A DNA stretch of 64,000 nucleotides from Microvelia longipes (GCA_018340805.1 JACMZG010000008.1:57098196-57162195); one strand, 5' to 3'. Numbered from the stretch's first letter, positions 26,205-38,299 are shown. Notes: a model not told the origin generated them from the letters alone. A program made the numbers and translations.

Positions 26205-26672
26205 ATGATGTCTCTGAATGCGGACGTAATGCCTCAGTATCGTCAGGAAGCACCAAAGACACCTCCTCACATACTGCTCCATTACTGTGCCTTCAAGGCA
26301 ATATGGGACTGGGTCATCCTTTGCCTCACCTTTTACACAGCCATTATGGTCCCTTACAATGTGGCTTTCAAAAACAAGACGTCGGAAGACGTCTCTCTCC
26401 TTGTTGTAGATTCCATCGTAGATGTCATCTTTTTCATAGATATAATACTCAATTTTCACACGACATTTGTCGGGCCAGGAGGAGAAGTAGTATCGGATCC
26501 AAAAGTGATCAGGATGAACTACTTGAAATCTTGGTTCGTCATAGATCTTCTATCGTGTCTGCCTTATGACGTTTTCAACGCTTTCGATCATGATGAGGAC
26601 GTAAGTAGTCTTGTCGGAAAGCAGGCTAACTGCCCTTCAAATGTGGATGATAGCGACTTGTTATTCGAGAAT
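26205..26672 (+). CDS. eag: eag exon D: S1, S2 and S3 (long form; short form ends at 26600)
   Basis: This exon starts after TTTTTAG with [20 protein letters not shown] and encodes the end of the linker, S1 ([20 protein letters not shown], exon residues about 34-53), S2 ([20 protein letters not shown], about 68-87) and S3 ([16 protein letters not shown], about 112-127). The S2-S3 acidic residues that pair with the S4 charges are present. Two donors fit: GTAAGT at 26601 directly after the conserved FDHDED, and GTAAGT at 26673, 72 bases later. Both leave phase 0 and both join cleanly to exon E ([10 protein letters not shown]). The proximal join matches Drosophila Eag; the distal one inserts 24 residues. 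Which dominates cannot be told from sequence. Confidence 0.95.
26601..26672 (+). other. eag: alternative in-frame extension of eag exon D (24-residue S3-S4 linker insert)
   Basis: The 72 bases between two GTAAGT donors are open in the exon frame. They encode [11 protein letters not shown] at the start and DDSDLLFEN at the end, with no stop. The insert falls after the AFDHDED motif at the extracellular end of S3. Mammalian KCNH1 has a 27-residue alternative insert at this position, also beginning VS (known splice variants). The two inserts otherwise share little. The VS start is expected whenever a GTAAGT or GTGAGT donor is read through in this frame, so it is not by itself evidence of homology. 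Confidence 0.7.
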
Positions 26673-29600
26673 GTAAGTGTTACAGTCCTCCTGGTTATGT
26701 AGGCTTTCCTCAACTATCTCTCTCTATCTCTATGTTTGCTGTAATTGTTTCTTTCAATCTAAATTTTTTTAAATGAACTCCTCAAATACATCCTTATGTA
26801 TATAGTTTTTGAATTTATATTTATATATTTTTAGCTTAGATACAATTTTTAGCATCATAATTATGTGTCAAATTATATGTGCCTAATTCTGTTTTTACAC
26901 TTTCTTCAAAACTGTGCACAAATAATGACAACAAAATTACAAATGAAACATGTTAATTATAAGACTTTTATGCTTACTGTTAAAACAAAAGTAAAATTGA
27001 TTGTAAACTGAGCTGTGGAGTTTCAAAATAGGGAGAAAAAAGAGGTGTCTTTCCAATTAATATATATTTATTGACAGATCTGACTTTCAAACTTAACAGT
27101 TTTCACTCATCAGTGCTAGTGAAAGCGAAGCTAAGAGACAGACAAAATAGATTTGTCCTGAGGCTGGTGTTCATAAGTAAAATGGTTTTTTGTGATTGTG
27201 AAAAAATATTTTATAATAAAGCCAGCTTTGATTACTACTATTTAATATTATTACTTTTTATTACTTGTAATTACCAACTGTAGGTATTTTACTACTTTTA
27301 ATTTTACTTAATTTATTACAGTTTTATAAAACCATATTCAAAAGTTAAGAAACGAAATAAAATATGAATTACATCATGTCTAATTATAAATCTAAATTTG
27401 GCCGTAGTCAATAAGTTTTTTATACATATTTGATTAATTAAATGTAAATAGTTTTGCTGGTTTGTCAATTAATTTGTAATTACTACTAATTTAAACTTAC
27501 CTGACAAGTTTTTATTGTATCAAAATCTTACTGTACATAGCAAGACTAGTGCTCCCCATGGCATTGTTCCCAACTTTTTGGTTTAGCTCTTGTGAAATAA
27601 ATAAGTCAGAAGTATAGTTAGTTTACCATTTAATTTTTGACAAACAAAATACTGCTAAGTAAAGCTTTTTAGGAACTTTAAAGCATTAAGTTTTAAAGCA
27701 ATTAAGGGCAAATACAATAAATTATAATTACAATCGATTAACTTCTTAATCATATTTAATGAAATTGTATATATTCAGGAGGCTACTTGTGGTGAATTAT
27801 CATTATTTTATAAGATAATTTCTTGGTAAAGGTACCCATCTCTTTGATTAGAACTGTATAAAAAGAATTATTTTAGAGTACCTCTTAGTGAATATAGAGA
27901 TGGATATTGATAAACGCTGTATTGGTTACCTGTATAAATTAGCACTAATATTGTTAAGAAATTCGTTTGAACTTGATTAAATTAGAAATCCACACAGCTT
28001 TTGTATAAACACTGAGTTATAATAAACTTTTGCTTTTCTTGTACAAAGTGCACATTTACATTAGGCGTACTTGTGATGCCTTGGTAACTACATGGTGTTT
28101 TAAGACAGGTTTTTGAACCTAATTCTACGTCTTCGTTGTAGCATTTAAATCCATAAAGTTTTAACTTGCATATCAAGAGGCCAGTTTTAATGTGTGGTTT
28201 TAGTAATTATCAAGAAAGGTGTTAGCCATAGTTCTATTGAATTTTAGGTTCAGTTTATTTAAAGCTGTGTCAAAAGTAATGTCTCCATCAATTTATTATT
28301 TTGAACACCAGTGAGTTTAATCCAATTTGATCGGTGTTTGTTTTTTGCCACGCTAAATAATTTCGATTGGGAGTAACTTTACCCAACAAGTTTTACCCAA
28401 GATATCTTCTTCTTATCGTTGGTATGCATCAATACAAAAACTGGTCTTATTTTTAAGTATTGTTGATGACTTCTTATTTTAAAATTCTCGAACAAATAAT
28501 TTATTTATTTATTTTAAGAGCAACCTTGATATTTATAAACTGTTTATAATTTATTACCAGATTGTTATATAGGATTTAAATAGCTACTAATGTCAAACTG
28601 ATTAGATTTGTGATAGCACCGTATTGTTTTTATTTCAAACTAGCTACTCTCTCTCATACAAATAGACACTTTTACAATTAACTCACTTCCAAGTCAATAT
28701 TAATTGTCTAATTTTGTTAACCTTACATTATTCACAAAAAATATAATTTTACTCTTAATACAACTAGCTAATTTGTTATCTTTTTATTTTGTGTTTTAGA
28801 GTGGCTTTAAGTATCCATCTTATTACTATAGTCTACTTCTCTAGTTATAGATTGATAGATTTTAAATTAGTTTACATCTATAGAAAAAATAGTGCTTCAA
28901 AAATAGTTCTGTATAAAGGAGATAATAGCTTTTTAAGTTAAATAATTACTTAAAGCTTTTGTACATATTGTACATTGTATGATATTTATAATGGCTAAAA
29001 AAATTAGAATAAATGCCTAATATTATCTTGGACTTATCTGTACTCTTTGAGAAGTATATAATACAGGATTTCAACATAATTGGATGAGTAATTTGAAATG
29101 AGTCTCTGTATGGCTAAAAATTAAAGTAATCTTCTTTTTGTGTTGCTGCCCTGCTCATTGTAGTAGAACCCCTTCCATGGCATGTCCACATTTAGCCCAT
29201 AAAGATTAAAGCTCTCTACTTGTCAATCAGCTAAACTGACTTAGATCACACTTCGAATAAAAATTAAGTTGTGTGAGATAGACGACTCATTAAATGTCAG
29301 GGATAAAATATCCTAGTGTAATTTTGTTAAAATTAAAACTAGTTTTAATTTTGTGTAATTTTAGATGACATCTGAAAAAGCTTGACTGAACATGTTGAAA
29401 AATATTAAACTGTGCTGTGGTCATGTTTTTTGACATAGGAGACAAGGAATCTTAGTTCCACTTTTGACTCCTTCCACACAAGCTACTAATGATTCAACTT
29501 TTTTATGTACCCGATTAAAATATAGTTGTAAATAATTTATTTTCTGGTTATAGGGCTTTTATCTGAATAATTTCTAAGAATCAAAATATAGTTCATCCAC

Positions 29601-32600
29601 CTTTGCTGAAAATAAGTGAATTTGAATGTAATGATTATTTTAATTATCTTCTTAAAGGTTTTTAAGTAAATCTTAATTTCTAAAAAAGGTATATTAGAGG
29701 TTGTTAAAAATAGTTGTTGATATTGTTAAAATTATCCTCTCCAGGAGAAAAGCTGTCATTGAGCTTTCTAAATATCTTCATTTTTAGATTGCTTAAAATT
29801 ACTTAATTTTATCTCTTTTGTCTAGTTTTGGCGTTCCCTAGTAATTTAAGTTCTTATTTTGAGTTATAAGTAAATTACAAATTCCCACTTCTCTTGCAAC
29901 AAAGATTATTGAGTATACCTAGATGTATCACCTAGCCTAGTTAGACACTGGATTTGAACAATGCAAAAACTCCCCTTGATTATGTACATTACATAATCTT
30001 TTGCAAATAGTCAATTGTTATCAGTTTCTGCTGTTCTGATTATATCCAATCTTTTGTTTTAATTAATATTTGTAAATTTTTCTTGACTAATTTTTTATGT
30101 TTTATTTAAAGTCTGGTTATAAATACTTAAGATTTGTTAAGAACTAGTTCATTATCTAAATACATATGTTCACATTTTTGTGTTGCGTCACTTAAGTATT
30201 CAAATTATGTGAAGCAATTCAGTATTGTCCATCCAACAGCTGTGGTGCTTCTAAAAAGGAATAAAATTTAGGATTGTAAACTTTTAAATTGTTTAAACTT
30301 ATGAATGTAAACATCACGTGTAGCTTAAAATAGATTTTTAAGGGTTGCTGAAATATTTATTATAACTCCCTCAATTCTTTTAATTTTAATTCCCTAATAT
30401 TTATTGAGATAGTTTTGAAGTGTTGCCTACAATGCACTTTAATGAACCAGGTCTAATTAACACTTACATTCTTCATAATCAGGTACTATTACATTCTATC
30501 ATACACACTCCTACACTTGTATTTTAATCTGAAAAGAAAAATTATATCATTGGTTTTAAGATAAAACTTTTGAAGGTGATGCTCTTTGATTTTATCTTAC
30601 AACAAGTATGTGGTTTATCCACTAAACTGATTTTGGTGAACCAAAAAGAAACTTATTTGTTTTAATTTCTTTAAAACCACTTGATCTTAATGGTTTAATT
30701 CTTATTGATTATTCATATTTGTGCTAGTGACTTCTTCTTTGTGATTTAGTAGAATACTTATAACTATTTTCTTATTTTTAGGAAAATTGTATCTTTCTTT
30801 TTGGTCCATCATACCTATTAGATGGATAACACCATAAGCTATGTGTAAACAATTAAAGACTAAGATTGGCAGCTCTTTTCAATTTTCTCTCTAATACTTG
30901 CTTTCTCTCACTCTGTCAATTTTATTCTTTAGTTAGATTTATTGAATTACATTTTATTCTCTTGTGAGCATTACTATAGACTAGTTTGGTGACTTATTTT
31001 ATAAACAAACTAGTTAACAAACAAAAAATTGATATAAATTTTCTGTTACTTTCATTTCTTATACCAGGTGGAACACTTTTGGTACACCAACATTAAATCC
31101 TTAAAAAATATAGGGAAAGCATGGTCCTAAGCAAACCCCAATAAGGATTTAAATGAAGCATTATTTATTTTATTTGGTTGCTTTTACCCAAATATGGTAA
31201 TTTTGTTACCACTTTTAGTAACTCTAAAAAGTTAAAATACATTTTTAAAAGCTATATTACCTCCTAAGAAATTTGATACCTACGTACCATATTTAGGTTA
31301 TTATTTACCAAGCTACTGTTAGGCAAATATCATAGATTTTTGTTAAAACTACTTGTTTCTTGAGGTATTCAACAAAAATATATTATATATGTCTTACAAT
31401 AACTTCGAGAATAATTACCAGGCAATACTGATATTGGTGTCAATTTTTTAGGTTTTGATGCAGTTTTCCAAACAATCAGTATTAGGGAAGCTCTCGTATA
31501 ATTTTTAGTAAAAATGTTAGTAATAGTTACCAAAACAATACAGGTAAATTTGAACTCTCGTGAATGAACTTGCTGGAAATCAAAGAGATAAATACTTTGT
31601 GGGATACAACAGCTCTTATCATTCCCTGGGTAGCTGTACAACCATAACTGTTCTTATCACTGTGTTATTTTACCTAAGTACTTCCTCTAAGTATTAGTCT
31701 GTTTGTTGAGAATACCGTTTTATAGGTCTAGGGCCATGCTTTCCCATATTTTTAATTATTTAATGTTGGTGCATCTTAAATGTTCCCCCCAGTATGTCCA
31801 TTTAGCTGTTAATCTTTAATTTATTTCTAAAATATTATTCATTATTTATTGGCATACTTGAATATTAATAGATTACAAAGTAAATTAAATTTTATCATCT
31901 TAATTTTGAAATTGATATAATAATCAATGCACTGAAAATAATGTTTTATTGGTTTTTATGTTTAAAATATGTTCAAAGTTTTCTCATAGAAAAGTCCACT
32001 GGGAATTTTCAAATTATATTAATATTCAAGAAAACACTTTACATTTTTCCTGGAATAGCATGGAATATATTTTTGCATGTATTTTTAGTTATTAAAAATA
32101 TTCAAAGGGGGTTTCCCCCAAATTTTTGAGGTTATTGGTGTTTTTTTTTGTTCACTGCTTTTACTTTTTAAAACAATATTTTTATTGAAAAAATCTTTTA
32201 GACTAAAAGCTTAAGTGCTTATTTGTTTTGTTTGCTTTTACTATTTAAATAAAATTTATTTGAATGATTTTTACATTTTTTACTGACAAAAAAATGAGAT
32301 GTTAAATCTCTCGTCATAATTGAATGAAGTACTTTTAGTCGAAAATTTGTTTAATTATCTTTTTTACCTCAAAATTGTTTTTTATGGCAGTAATGAAGTT
32401 TTTAATTGAGCTCTCACATTGTTATTGTTAAAAATATTTTTAAAAAATAAAATGTATTATATCAAGGCTTATTATTTTATTTTGTTCTTTTTATAATTAA
32501 TTTGTATTCATGTATCCATTTATTTTACAGTCGATCAATACTACCTAATATATGGAAATAAATCAATATATGCCGTTGTAATAAATTAATTTGTAATTTG

Positions 32601-32619
32601 TATAATATAATTTTTACAG
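26673..32619 (+). other. eag intron 4: mostly featureless AT-rich DNA
   Basis: Apart from the inverted-repeat element at 31062-31794 I see no transposon, RNA gene or conserved coding segment in this 5.9-kb intron between the S3 and S4 exons. Short ORFs here (for example 27071-27283 and 31941-32129) have no family similarity or coding character. Confidence 0.6.
31062..31794. mobile_element. inverted-repeat MITE, family C copy 2
   Basis: The left end TACCAGGTGGAACACTTTTG and the right end inverse TACTGGGGGGAACATTT share CACCAACATTAAAT and AAAGCATGG further in. It is 733 bases against 582 for copy 1; both share internal ATTTTTGTTAAA blocks. A module near 31606-31695 (ACAGCTCTTATCA, TTTTACCTAAGT) is shared with the element at 47660-48343. 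Confidence 0.8.
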
Positions 32620-32788
32620 GGCATTGGAAGTTTATTTAGTGCATTGAAAGTAGTAAGACTTTTAAGGTTAGGTCGAGTAGTAAGGAAACTTGACAGGTAT
32701 TTAGAATATGGAGCTGCTATGTTGATTCTACTTTTATGTTTCTACATGCTTGTTGCTCATTGGTTGGCCTGCATTTGGTACTCTATAG
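32620..32788 (+). CDS. eag: eag exon E: S4 voltage sensor and S5
   Basis: After the acceptor TTTTTACAG the exon reads [20 protein letters not shown], then [11 protein letters not shown], the S4 voltage-sensor helix with its regularly spaced Arg/Lys residues and the short S4-S5 linker. S5 follows ([20 protein letters not shown]) and the exon ends in IWYSI plus one base. The sequence is close to identical to Drosophila Eag as I recall it. The donor is GTCAGT at 32789, phase 1. A MITE-like element (32819-33316) begins only about 30 bases downstream of this donor. A conserved methionine at 32644 is not a start; coding enters at phase 0 from exon D. Confidence 0.96.
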
Positions 32789-32818
32789 GTCAGTTTTATG
32801 CTAGTTATTTTATTTTGT

Positions 32819-33316
32819 TGGAAAAGGGTTGACTTAAGTTCTACAAGTATTTTTAAAAAATCTTTATACTTCAACTCCTTTGGGACATCTTCAGGCCTAA
32901 ACTACTAGTACAAAAAAGTCCCAAAAAAACAAAACATTACCTCAAAAGGTCACTATAACAAGTTATTTAAAGAAAACACAAAAGAAGAAACAAGAACCTA
33001 AGGATATTAACACCCTAAGGTCCTAAAATTTAGAACCTAAGGATATTAACACCCTAAGGTCCTAAAATTAGAACCTAGGATATTAACACCTAGGTCTAGA
33101 AATTTAGAACCTAAATTAAAGACTCTAGTTTCTTGTTTTTTTTAAGTTTGTTTCAAATTTTTTGAGGATATAGTAAGTTTTGTTTGTATTTACATTTTAA
33201 CTTATTTATCTGATGTTTTTCTAATTTTTCTGTACCAAGATGTAAGATGAGCTAAAGGGGTTAAAATAAATAGCTTTTTTAAAAATATTTGTAGAACTAA
33301 AGTCAACCTTTTTCCA
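32819..33316. mobile_element. MITE-like element in eag intron 5
   Basis: The left GGAAAAGGGTTGACTTAAG, TTCTACAAGTATTTTTAAAA is the inverse of TTTTTAAAAATATTTGTAG, AACTAAAGTCAACCTTTTTCC-like sequence at the right. It begins about 30 bases after the exon E donor and carries the minisatellite at 32994-33112. Confidence 0.75.
32994..33112 (+). repeat. three-unit minisatellite of about 40 bases
   Basis: GAACCTAAGGATATTAACAC and CCTAAGGTCCTAAAATT are repeated, the third unit with base losses (GAACCTAGGATATTAACAC, CTAGGTCTAG). A fourth partial GAACCTAAATT follows. Confidence 0.85.
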
Positions 33317-33968
33317 AATAATTATGGAGTTCTACAAAAAAGATGTTTTTCTAATTAACTATTTATTTTATTTTATTGATCTCTTAACTCTTTTGCATTT
33401 TAAACTTTTTTTAAAATAAAATATTTTAATTTTATAGCTAAAAACTAAAAAAGAAGAGCTTATCAAATAAATATAATGCAATTTTAAATCCTCTTTACTT
33501 AACATTAACCTAGCCGTTACCATTGGACTGTGAATTTATTTATTTTTTAAATATAACATTTATATGGTCATGTTTTATTTTATTTTAGAATTGAACTATT
33601 ATTTTGGCAATAAAATTAAAATTTTAAATTACTATTATTGAACACTAGAAATAAATAATTATTAAAGATTTTTTTTTGTGTCTCATATTTACAACTGCAT
33701 ATTTTTTATTATATTATAATATTTTAATATCTACAACAGACTGAAAATGTTCTAATATTTTATTTAAAGAATGTTTGGGAGCTCTAAAAATTAGATAAGG
33801 TTTATCCTCTTTGATGGGCAGGTACAGGGAATGAAAATTAATGATTAGCTATGGGTAAATTTCTACCTGTGTATCTGACTTTTAAAATATGATTTTAGAA
33901 ATCATTTTTCTCTATTACTTATTAAGTTTAGTTTTACCTAATGGTCTCTTATTTATTATATTCAACAG

Positions 33969-34229
33969 GTCGGTCAGATGCAGATAATGGGTTGCAGTAT
34001 TCATGGTTATGGAAACTTGCCAACGTCACACAAACTCCCTATACATACAATTTTTCTAATGATTCCGGTACAAATGTAGTTGAACTAGTCAATGGACCAT
34101 CTAGAAAGACAATGTATGTTACGTCCTTATATTTCACAATGACCTGCATGACCAGTGTAGGCTTTGGAAATGTTGCTGCAGAAACTGACAACGAAAAAAT
34201 TTTCACTATTTGCATGATGATCATTGCAG
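33969..34229 (+). CDS. eag: eag exon F: turret, pore helix, selectivity filter and S6 start
   Basis: The exon follows TTCAACAG and reads (G)RSDADNGLQYSWLWKLANVT, an outer turret, then the pore helix (SLYFTMTCMTSVGFGN) and the start of S6 (EKIFTICMMIIA). The filter TSVGFGN at 34151-34171 is the KCNH signature GFG type rather than GYG. The turret holds three N-glycosylation sequons (NVT, NFS, NDS), which fits its extracellular side. It is slightly longer than the Drosophila turret I recall, with extra residues before ELVNGPSRK (VVELVNGPSRK here). The donor is GTAAGG at 34230, phase 1. The glycosylation is an inference from sequons only. Confidence 0.97.
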
Positions 34230-34741
34230 GTAAGGATCACTTATTTTCATGTAGACCATTCATGCTCAAATTAAAAATAATGAATGACTCTTAATAATTT
34301 TTGGTTGATCATTAGAGTGTGTTATTACAATATCTTATGGTCCTCAACTCCTCATTATTCATACTCTAAGTTTGACTCTTCTTTCTATGGCAACATGTTA
34401 GATGAAAAATAAATTATGTAAAATTATAGGAAAGGAAATCAGTGATTAGCTATTTATATTTATTTTCAATAAAGTAATTTGTTTATTTTAAAGTACTTGT
34501 TATTGTCCTCTGTAAACATTTGGCCTAAGTATAACCTCTTTTTTGTATTCACCATTAGTATGAAACCACTACCTAGAAGAAGCTACTTAGTTTTGAATAA
34601 TTTTGGGACTGAACCTTTTTTTGTACTAATCATAAATTGCATTTTATATTGTTAAAATCAGTTTTTTTTTATTTTCATCTTATTTGTTTGGTATTAGGTT
34701 TGGTAATAAGAAAAATCTAATTTTGATTTAAATTTTTTCAG

Positions 34742-34941
34742 CTCTTCTTTATGCTACAATATTTGGTCATGTTACAACCATTATTCAGCAGATGACATCA
34801 GCAACTGCTAAATATCATGACATGCTAAATAATGTCAGAGAATTTATGAAACTTCATGAAGTGCCTAAAGCTTTATCAGAAAGAGTTATGGACTATGTTG
34901 TGTCAACATGGGCTATGACAAAGGGTCTAGATACCGATAAG
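34742..34941 (+). CDS. eag: eag exon G: S6 end and C-linker
   Basis: The acceptor is TTTTTTCAG. Two bases complete the alanine codon, then [20 protein letters not shown] covers the intracellular end of S6, the gate region. [20 protein letters not shown] and [20 protein letters not shown] follow and form the C-linker helices that connect the gate to the nucleotide-binding homology domain. The donor is GTATGT at 34942, phase 0. The reading frame stays open for 38 codons into the intron and ends in a proline run from a poly-C tract at about 35033; that tail is intronic noise. Confidence 0.96.
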
Positions 34942-34987
34942 GTATGTGTGTTATTTACTCTTAATACTCCCTCACCTACTACTGTCA

Positions 34988-35775
34988 GGGCTGGACCTTG
35001 GTATTTAAGCGCCTTGGCAAACTTGGCAATTTGCCCCCCCCCCCCTCCACCTTAACTTAGAAGCTTTGATGATCGGTCCTCCTATGCATCATTAAAATGA
35101 TATTGGTGCAACAATGTTTAAACGAACTTAGGCATACAACTTCAATTCAACACAACTCACAATTCAACACAATAATTCAAGTCTACTTAAACGAAGCAAA
35201 ACAAAGAATAACACTGCCAAAACTCAATATCTAAAATAATAAAATACCTATTAATCTGAAAATTATTTTCTATACAAAAATGAAGAAGGATAAAAGACAT
35301 AGGTGTACGACTTGGTCCATCATAACACAACAAGGCAATAATTTTAATCTTTAAATACATAGAGTAATATTTTAAGAAAATTAACTCTACAAAATTAAAT
35401 TATTATTTAAATACTAGAATAAGTACTGTACATATTCTTTTAAATATTCACCCACTTTTTTTTATTAATTGATGTATAATTTTTTCTAAAATCTGAGTAA
35501 GATGACTTCTTTAAATATTCTAATAAAATATTTCAAAATGAGATAAGCCACCACCACCTCGACAGTTTTTTTGACAAATAAATTATTCCAGTTTATTAGT
35601 TATATTAAAAAGTGAAATAATCTGTACAAAAATAATCTCTGATTTAACTCAATATTTTTTTAAGTTTTGTATAATTTTTTACAATACCTAGAATCTTAAT
35701 TTTGGGCCCCCAAAATTTTACACCTACGGCAGCCGCCTGGTCCGCCCCCGCCTTCCGGCGTTGTCTACTGTGGAC
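34988..35775. mobile_element. decayed DNA transposon, uncertain
   Basis: A left CAGGGCTGGACC with GCGCCTTGGCAAA and a poly-C run faces a right part with GGGCCCCCAAAATTTTACAC, CGGCAGCCGCCTGGTCCGCC. This arrangement recalls GGCC-rich hAT-type ends, but the inverse match is imperfect and I could not define a target duplication. Confidence 0.35.
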
Positions 35776-35799
35776 GTATAGCAAAACTACTGTTTCCAT

Positions 35800-36060
35800 T
35801 GAGGGTAAATTTGAGATGGAGATTTCGCTGAAATTTTCTGCTTGAGGTGTCTTTAAGACATCCTGAGTTGATTTAGCATGTTCTTAAAATGAGTACCAAG
35901 TATGCCTTATGTGTGTGTTTGATATCCCAGTGACTGTGGCCAAGTTTCATTTAAAAATCAACTTTTTGATCTAGTTCTTTAGGTGAAAGTGAAAATTTTA
36001 TGGTGTAATTAATGATTCAACAAAATATTCAATCCGATTGGATCAAAAATGAAATTTAGC
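35800..36060 (+). mobile_element. dispersed repeat family A, divergent copy
   Basis: The blocks TTTAAGACATCCTGAGT, TTATGTGTGTGTTTG and AAAAATCAACTTTTTGATC occur in family A order but are strongly diverged. Confidence 0.45.
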
Positions 36061-36419
36061 TCTTGAGTAATCCTGTATAATACCAACAAAATTGGCATGT
36101 TTTATTTCATTGAAATCATCTCATTATCAACAATAGTTTAATTTTTTATTTAAGGACATGTATCTTTTTAAAAAAATATTTATAACTTTGAAATCACTGA
36201 GTAAAGTTGATATTTTGTAAAATTGTATCCTTCTTATTGTCTGAAAAGTTTTTCACACAATAGGAGAAAAGCAGAATCAAGTGTGGTCAGTAATGAATCT
36301 ATTAGTTATATTGTATAATCCTATTCCTTTTTTTCTGATGATTAGCAAAGTGCATCTAAGATATTCTAGAGTATATGCAAAATTATTTCAATATTCTGAT
36401 TAGTGTAAGTGACTATGTG

Positions 36420-36675
36420 TGGAGGAAAAGATTTGTGTTTTTGCTCTGAAACTGGGATTTAGCCTGAATTATCTGTTTCAGGTTTACTTTAGACCTCCTG
36501 AGGGGTTTTTACAAATTAGTCTGTCTGTATGTGTCTTGTTATCATTGAGTTGAAACTTAGTACGAAAATCAATCTTTAGGTCTAGTCATTTTATCTATAA
36601 AACCATTATTATTAACTCATTATTAACCTGCAATAATGACTCAGCAACAATTTCTAAAAATCATAAAATGAAGAA
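36420..36675 (+). mobile_element. dispersed repeat family A
   Basis: It contains GTTTTTGCTCTGAAACTGGG, TTTAGACCTCCTGAGGGG, GTCTGTCTGTATGTGTC, ATCAATCTTTAGGTCTAG and AATAATGACTCAGCAAC in order. It lies in eag intron 7. Confidence 0.75.
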
Positions 36676-36864
36676 AAAATTGTTGATCAGTTTGATATTT
36701 AGTTTAATTAATTTTTAAATTGCTTTTAAAAAATGTGTGTTTGGTTTCTTTGTTAGAGAAACTGGCTGACTAAAATAGAAGAGATGATTATATCCATGAT
36801 TTAAGAAGCAACTGAGGTTATGTTTTTAAATTTTAAAAACAGTCAACTTGTCTCATTTAATCAC

Positions 36865-36986
36865 GGCATATTAGTCTATCTTTCAAGATGTTAATGAAAG
36901 ATTCAAATGTAAAGGTTTTATTAAGGGCATATTAGTCTATCTTTCAAGATGTTAATGAAAGATTCAAATGTAAAGGTTTTATTAAA
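36865..36986 (+). repeat. perfect 61-base tandem duplication
   Basis: GGCATATTAGTCTATCTTTC through AAGGTTTTATTAA is repeated once with no visible difference, units at 36865-36925 and 36926-36986. Confidence 0.9.
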
Positions 36987-37327
36987 GACGTGCGTCTCTT
37001 TGAGTCCTATTTGATAATTTTATCCCTTAAAATATTTATATAAACTCAATGAACATTGTACTTACAAAATAAAAGTCTGGATTTTAATTATATTTCTGCC
37101 ATTAACTTTAAGGGAGTTGGTACTTTGAGTACCTTTTCATTTCAAATTCTATCAAATATCTCTTTAAACCTTTTCCTTTGATGTACCCAGAACTCACCAT
37201 ATTTCATGAAAATTGGTTATTGTCAGTTCTTACTTTGTTTTAATTTATACCATTTCAAAATTTATCAAATTATACCATGCAAAATTCATCCGAAATTATT
37301 TGTAACAAAATTATTTTATGTGTTCAG

Positions 37328-37580
37328 GTATTGAATTACTGTCCTAAAGACATGAAAGCAGATATTTGTGTACATTTAAACAGGAAAGTATTCAATGAAC
37401 ATCCAGCTTTCAGATTAGCTAGTGATGGGTGTTTGAGGGCATTAGCTATGCATTTTACCATGAGCCATTCTGCCCCCGGGGATTTACTGTATCACACAGG
37501 AGAATCCATAGACTCTCTGTGCTTCATTGTCACTGGATCTCTTGAAGTTATTCAGGATGATGAAGTTGTTGCTATTTTAG
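37328..37580 (+). CDS. eag: eag exon H: cyclic-nucleotide-binding homology domain, first part
   Basis: After GTGTTCAG the exon reads [20 protein letters not shown], then [20 protein letters not shown], and continues [20 protein letters not shown] to [15 protein letters not shown] plus one base. This is the end of the C-linker and the first strands of the cNBHD. In KCNH channels this domain does not need cyclic nucleotide and instead pairs with the PAS domain (family knowledge). The donor GTTTGT at 37581 is weaker than the others in this gene, phase 1. If the intron were retained the frame would stay open to 37765 and truncate the domain. Confidence 0.95.
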
Positions 37581-38299
37581 GTTTGTATAAAATTTTATCA
37601 ATTAACATTATTTCAATGACTTCCCACAACACCATAACTAAACAAAACACCATAATCTCTCCGCGTTTTGTGGAAAGATTTTGGTGTTTTGTCAGGCTTT
37701 ACAAATTAACTCCATTACTTAGTATCTTAGTTCTAACTATAATATATTGTGTAGTAATTATTTAATTAAGTATTTATTTTTTGTTTGACTTTAGTATATG
37801 ATTTTAAAAATTATTTATTTATTAAAAAGCTACATTATTTTATTATTATTTTTAGTAGAGTACTGCTGTATTATTAAAACTCTTGTATTTAATTGTAAAT
37901 TTAAAGAGAAGTAAAAACTTAAATTATATCAAATAAAGGAGAATAATGGTAATAGCTAAAAATCATGTCAGCTAGCTATAGCTCAATACTGTATACTTCA
38001 GAACTATAGATGAAGCCCTCTGAACAGAGCATACTTGATTGACCTCTAAAGTTAGACTTGGCTGACCTCCCCATATACTAGTTTCAATTCAATAAAGGAT
38101 TTGAGAGTTATGCGCCATATGGTACTTACTTAATTATATTTTGTGTGATTCCAACTAGACATCTTAAACGACAGCTATTATTCAAAAATTGTTTCTTCCT
38201 AAAAATGTGTTATTGATATATGCTCAACTATATTCCAATCTGTTCTATGACAAGCACAGTTTTCAAGAAATTTAAATTCATTTTGTAATGGGCCATGTG

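Noticed and set aside
26303..26569. Second ORF overlapping eag exon D in another frame
   Set aside because: It is a shadow of the S1-S3 coding frame with no similarity of its own; the minus-strand ORF 26163-26459 is likewise a shadow.
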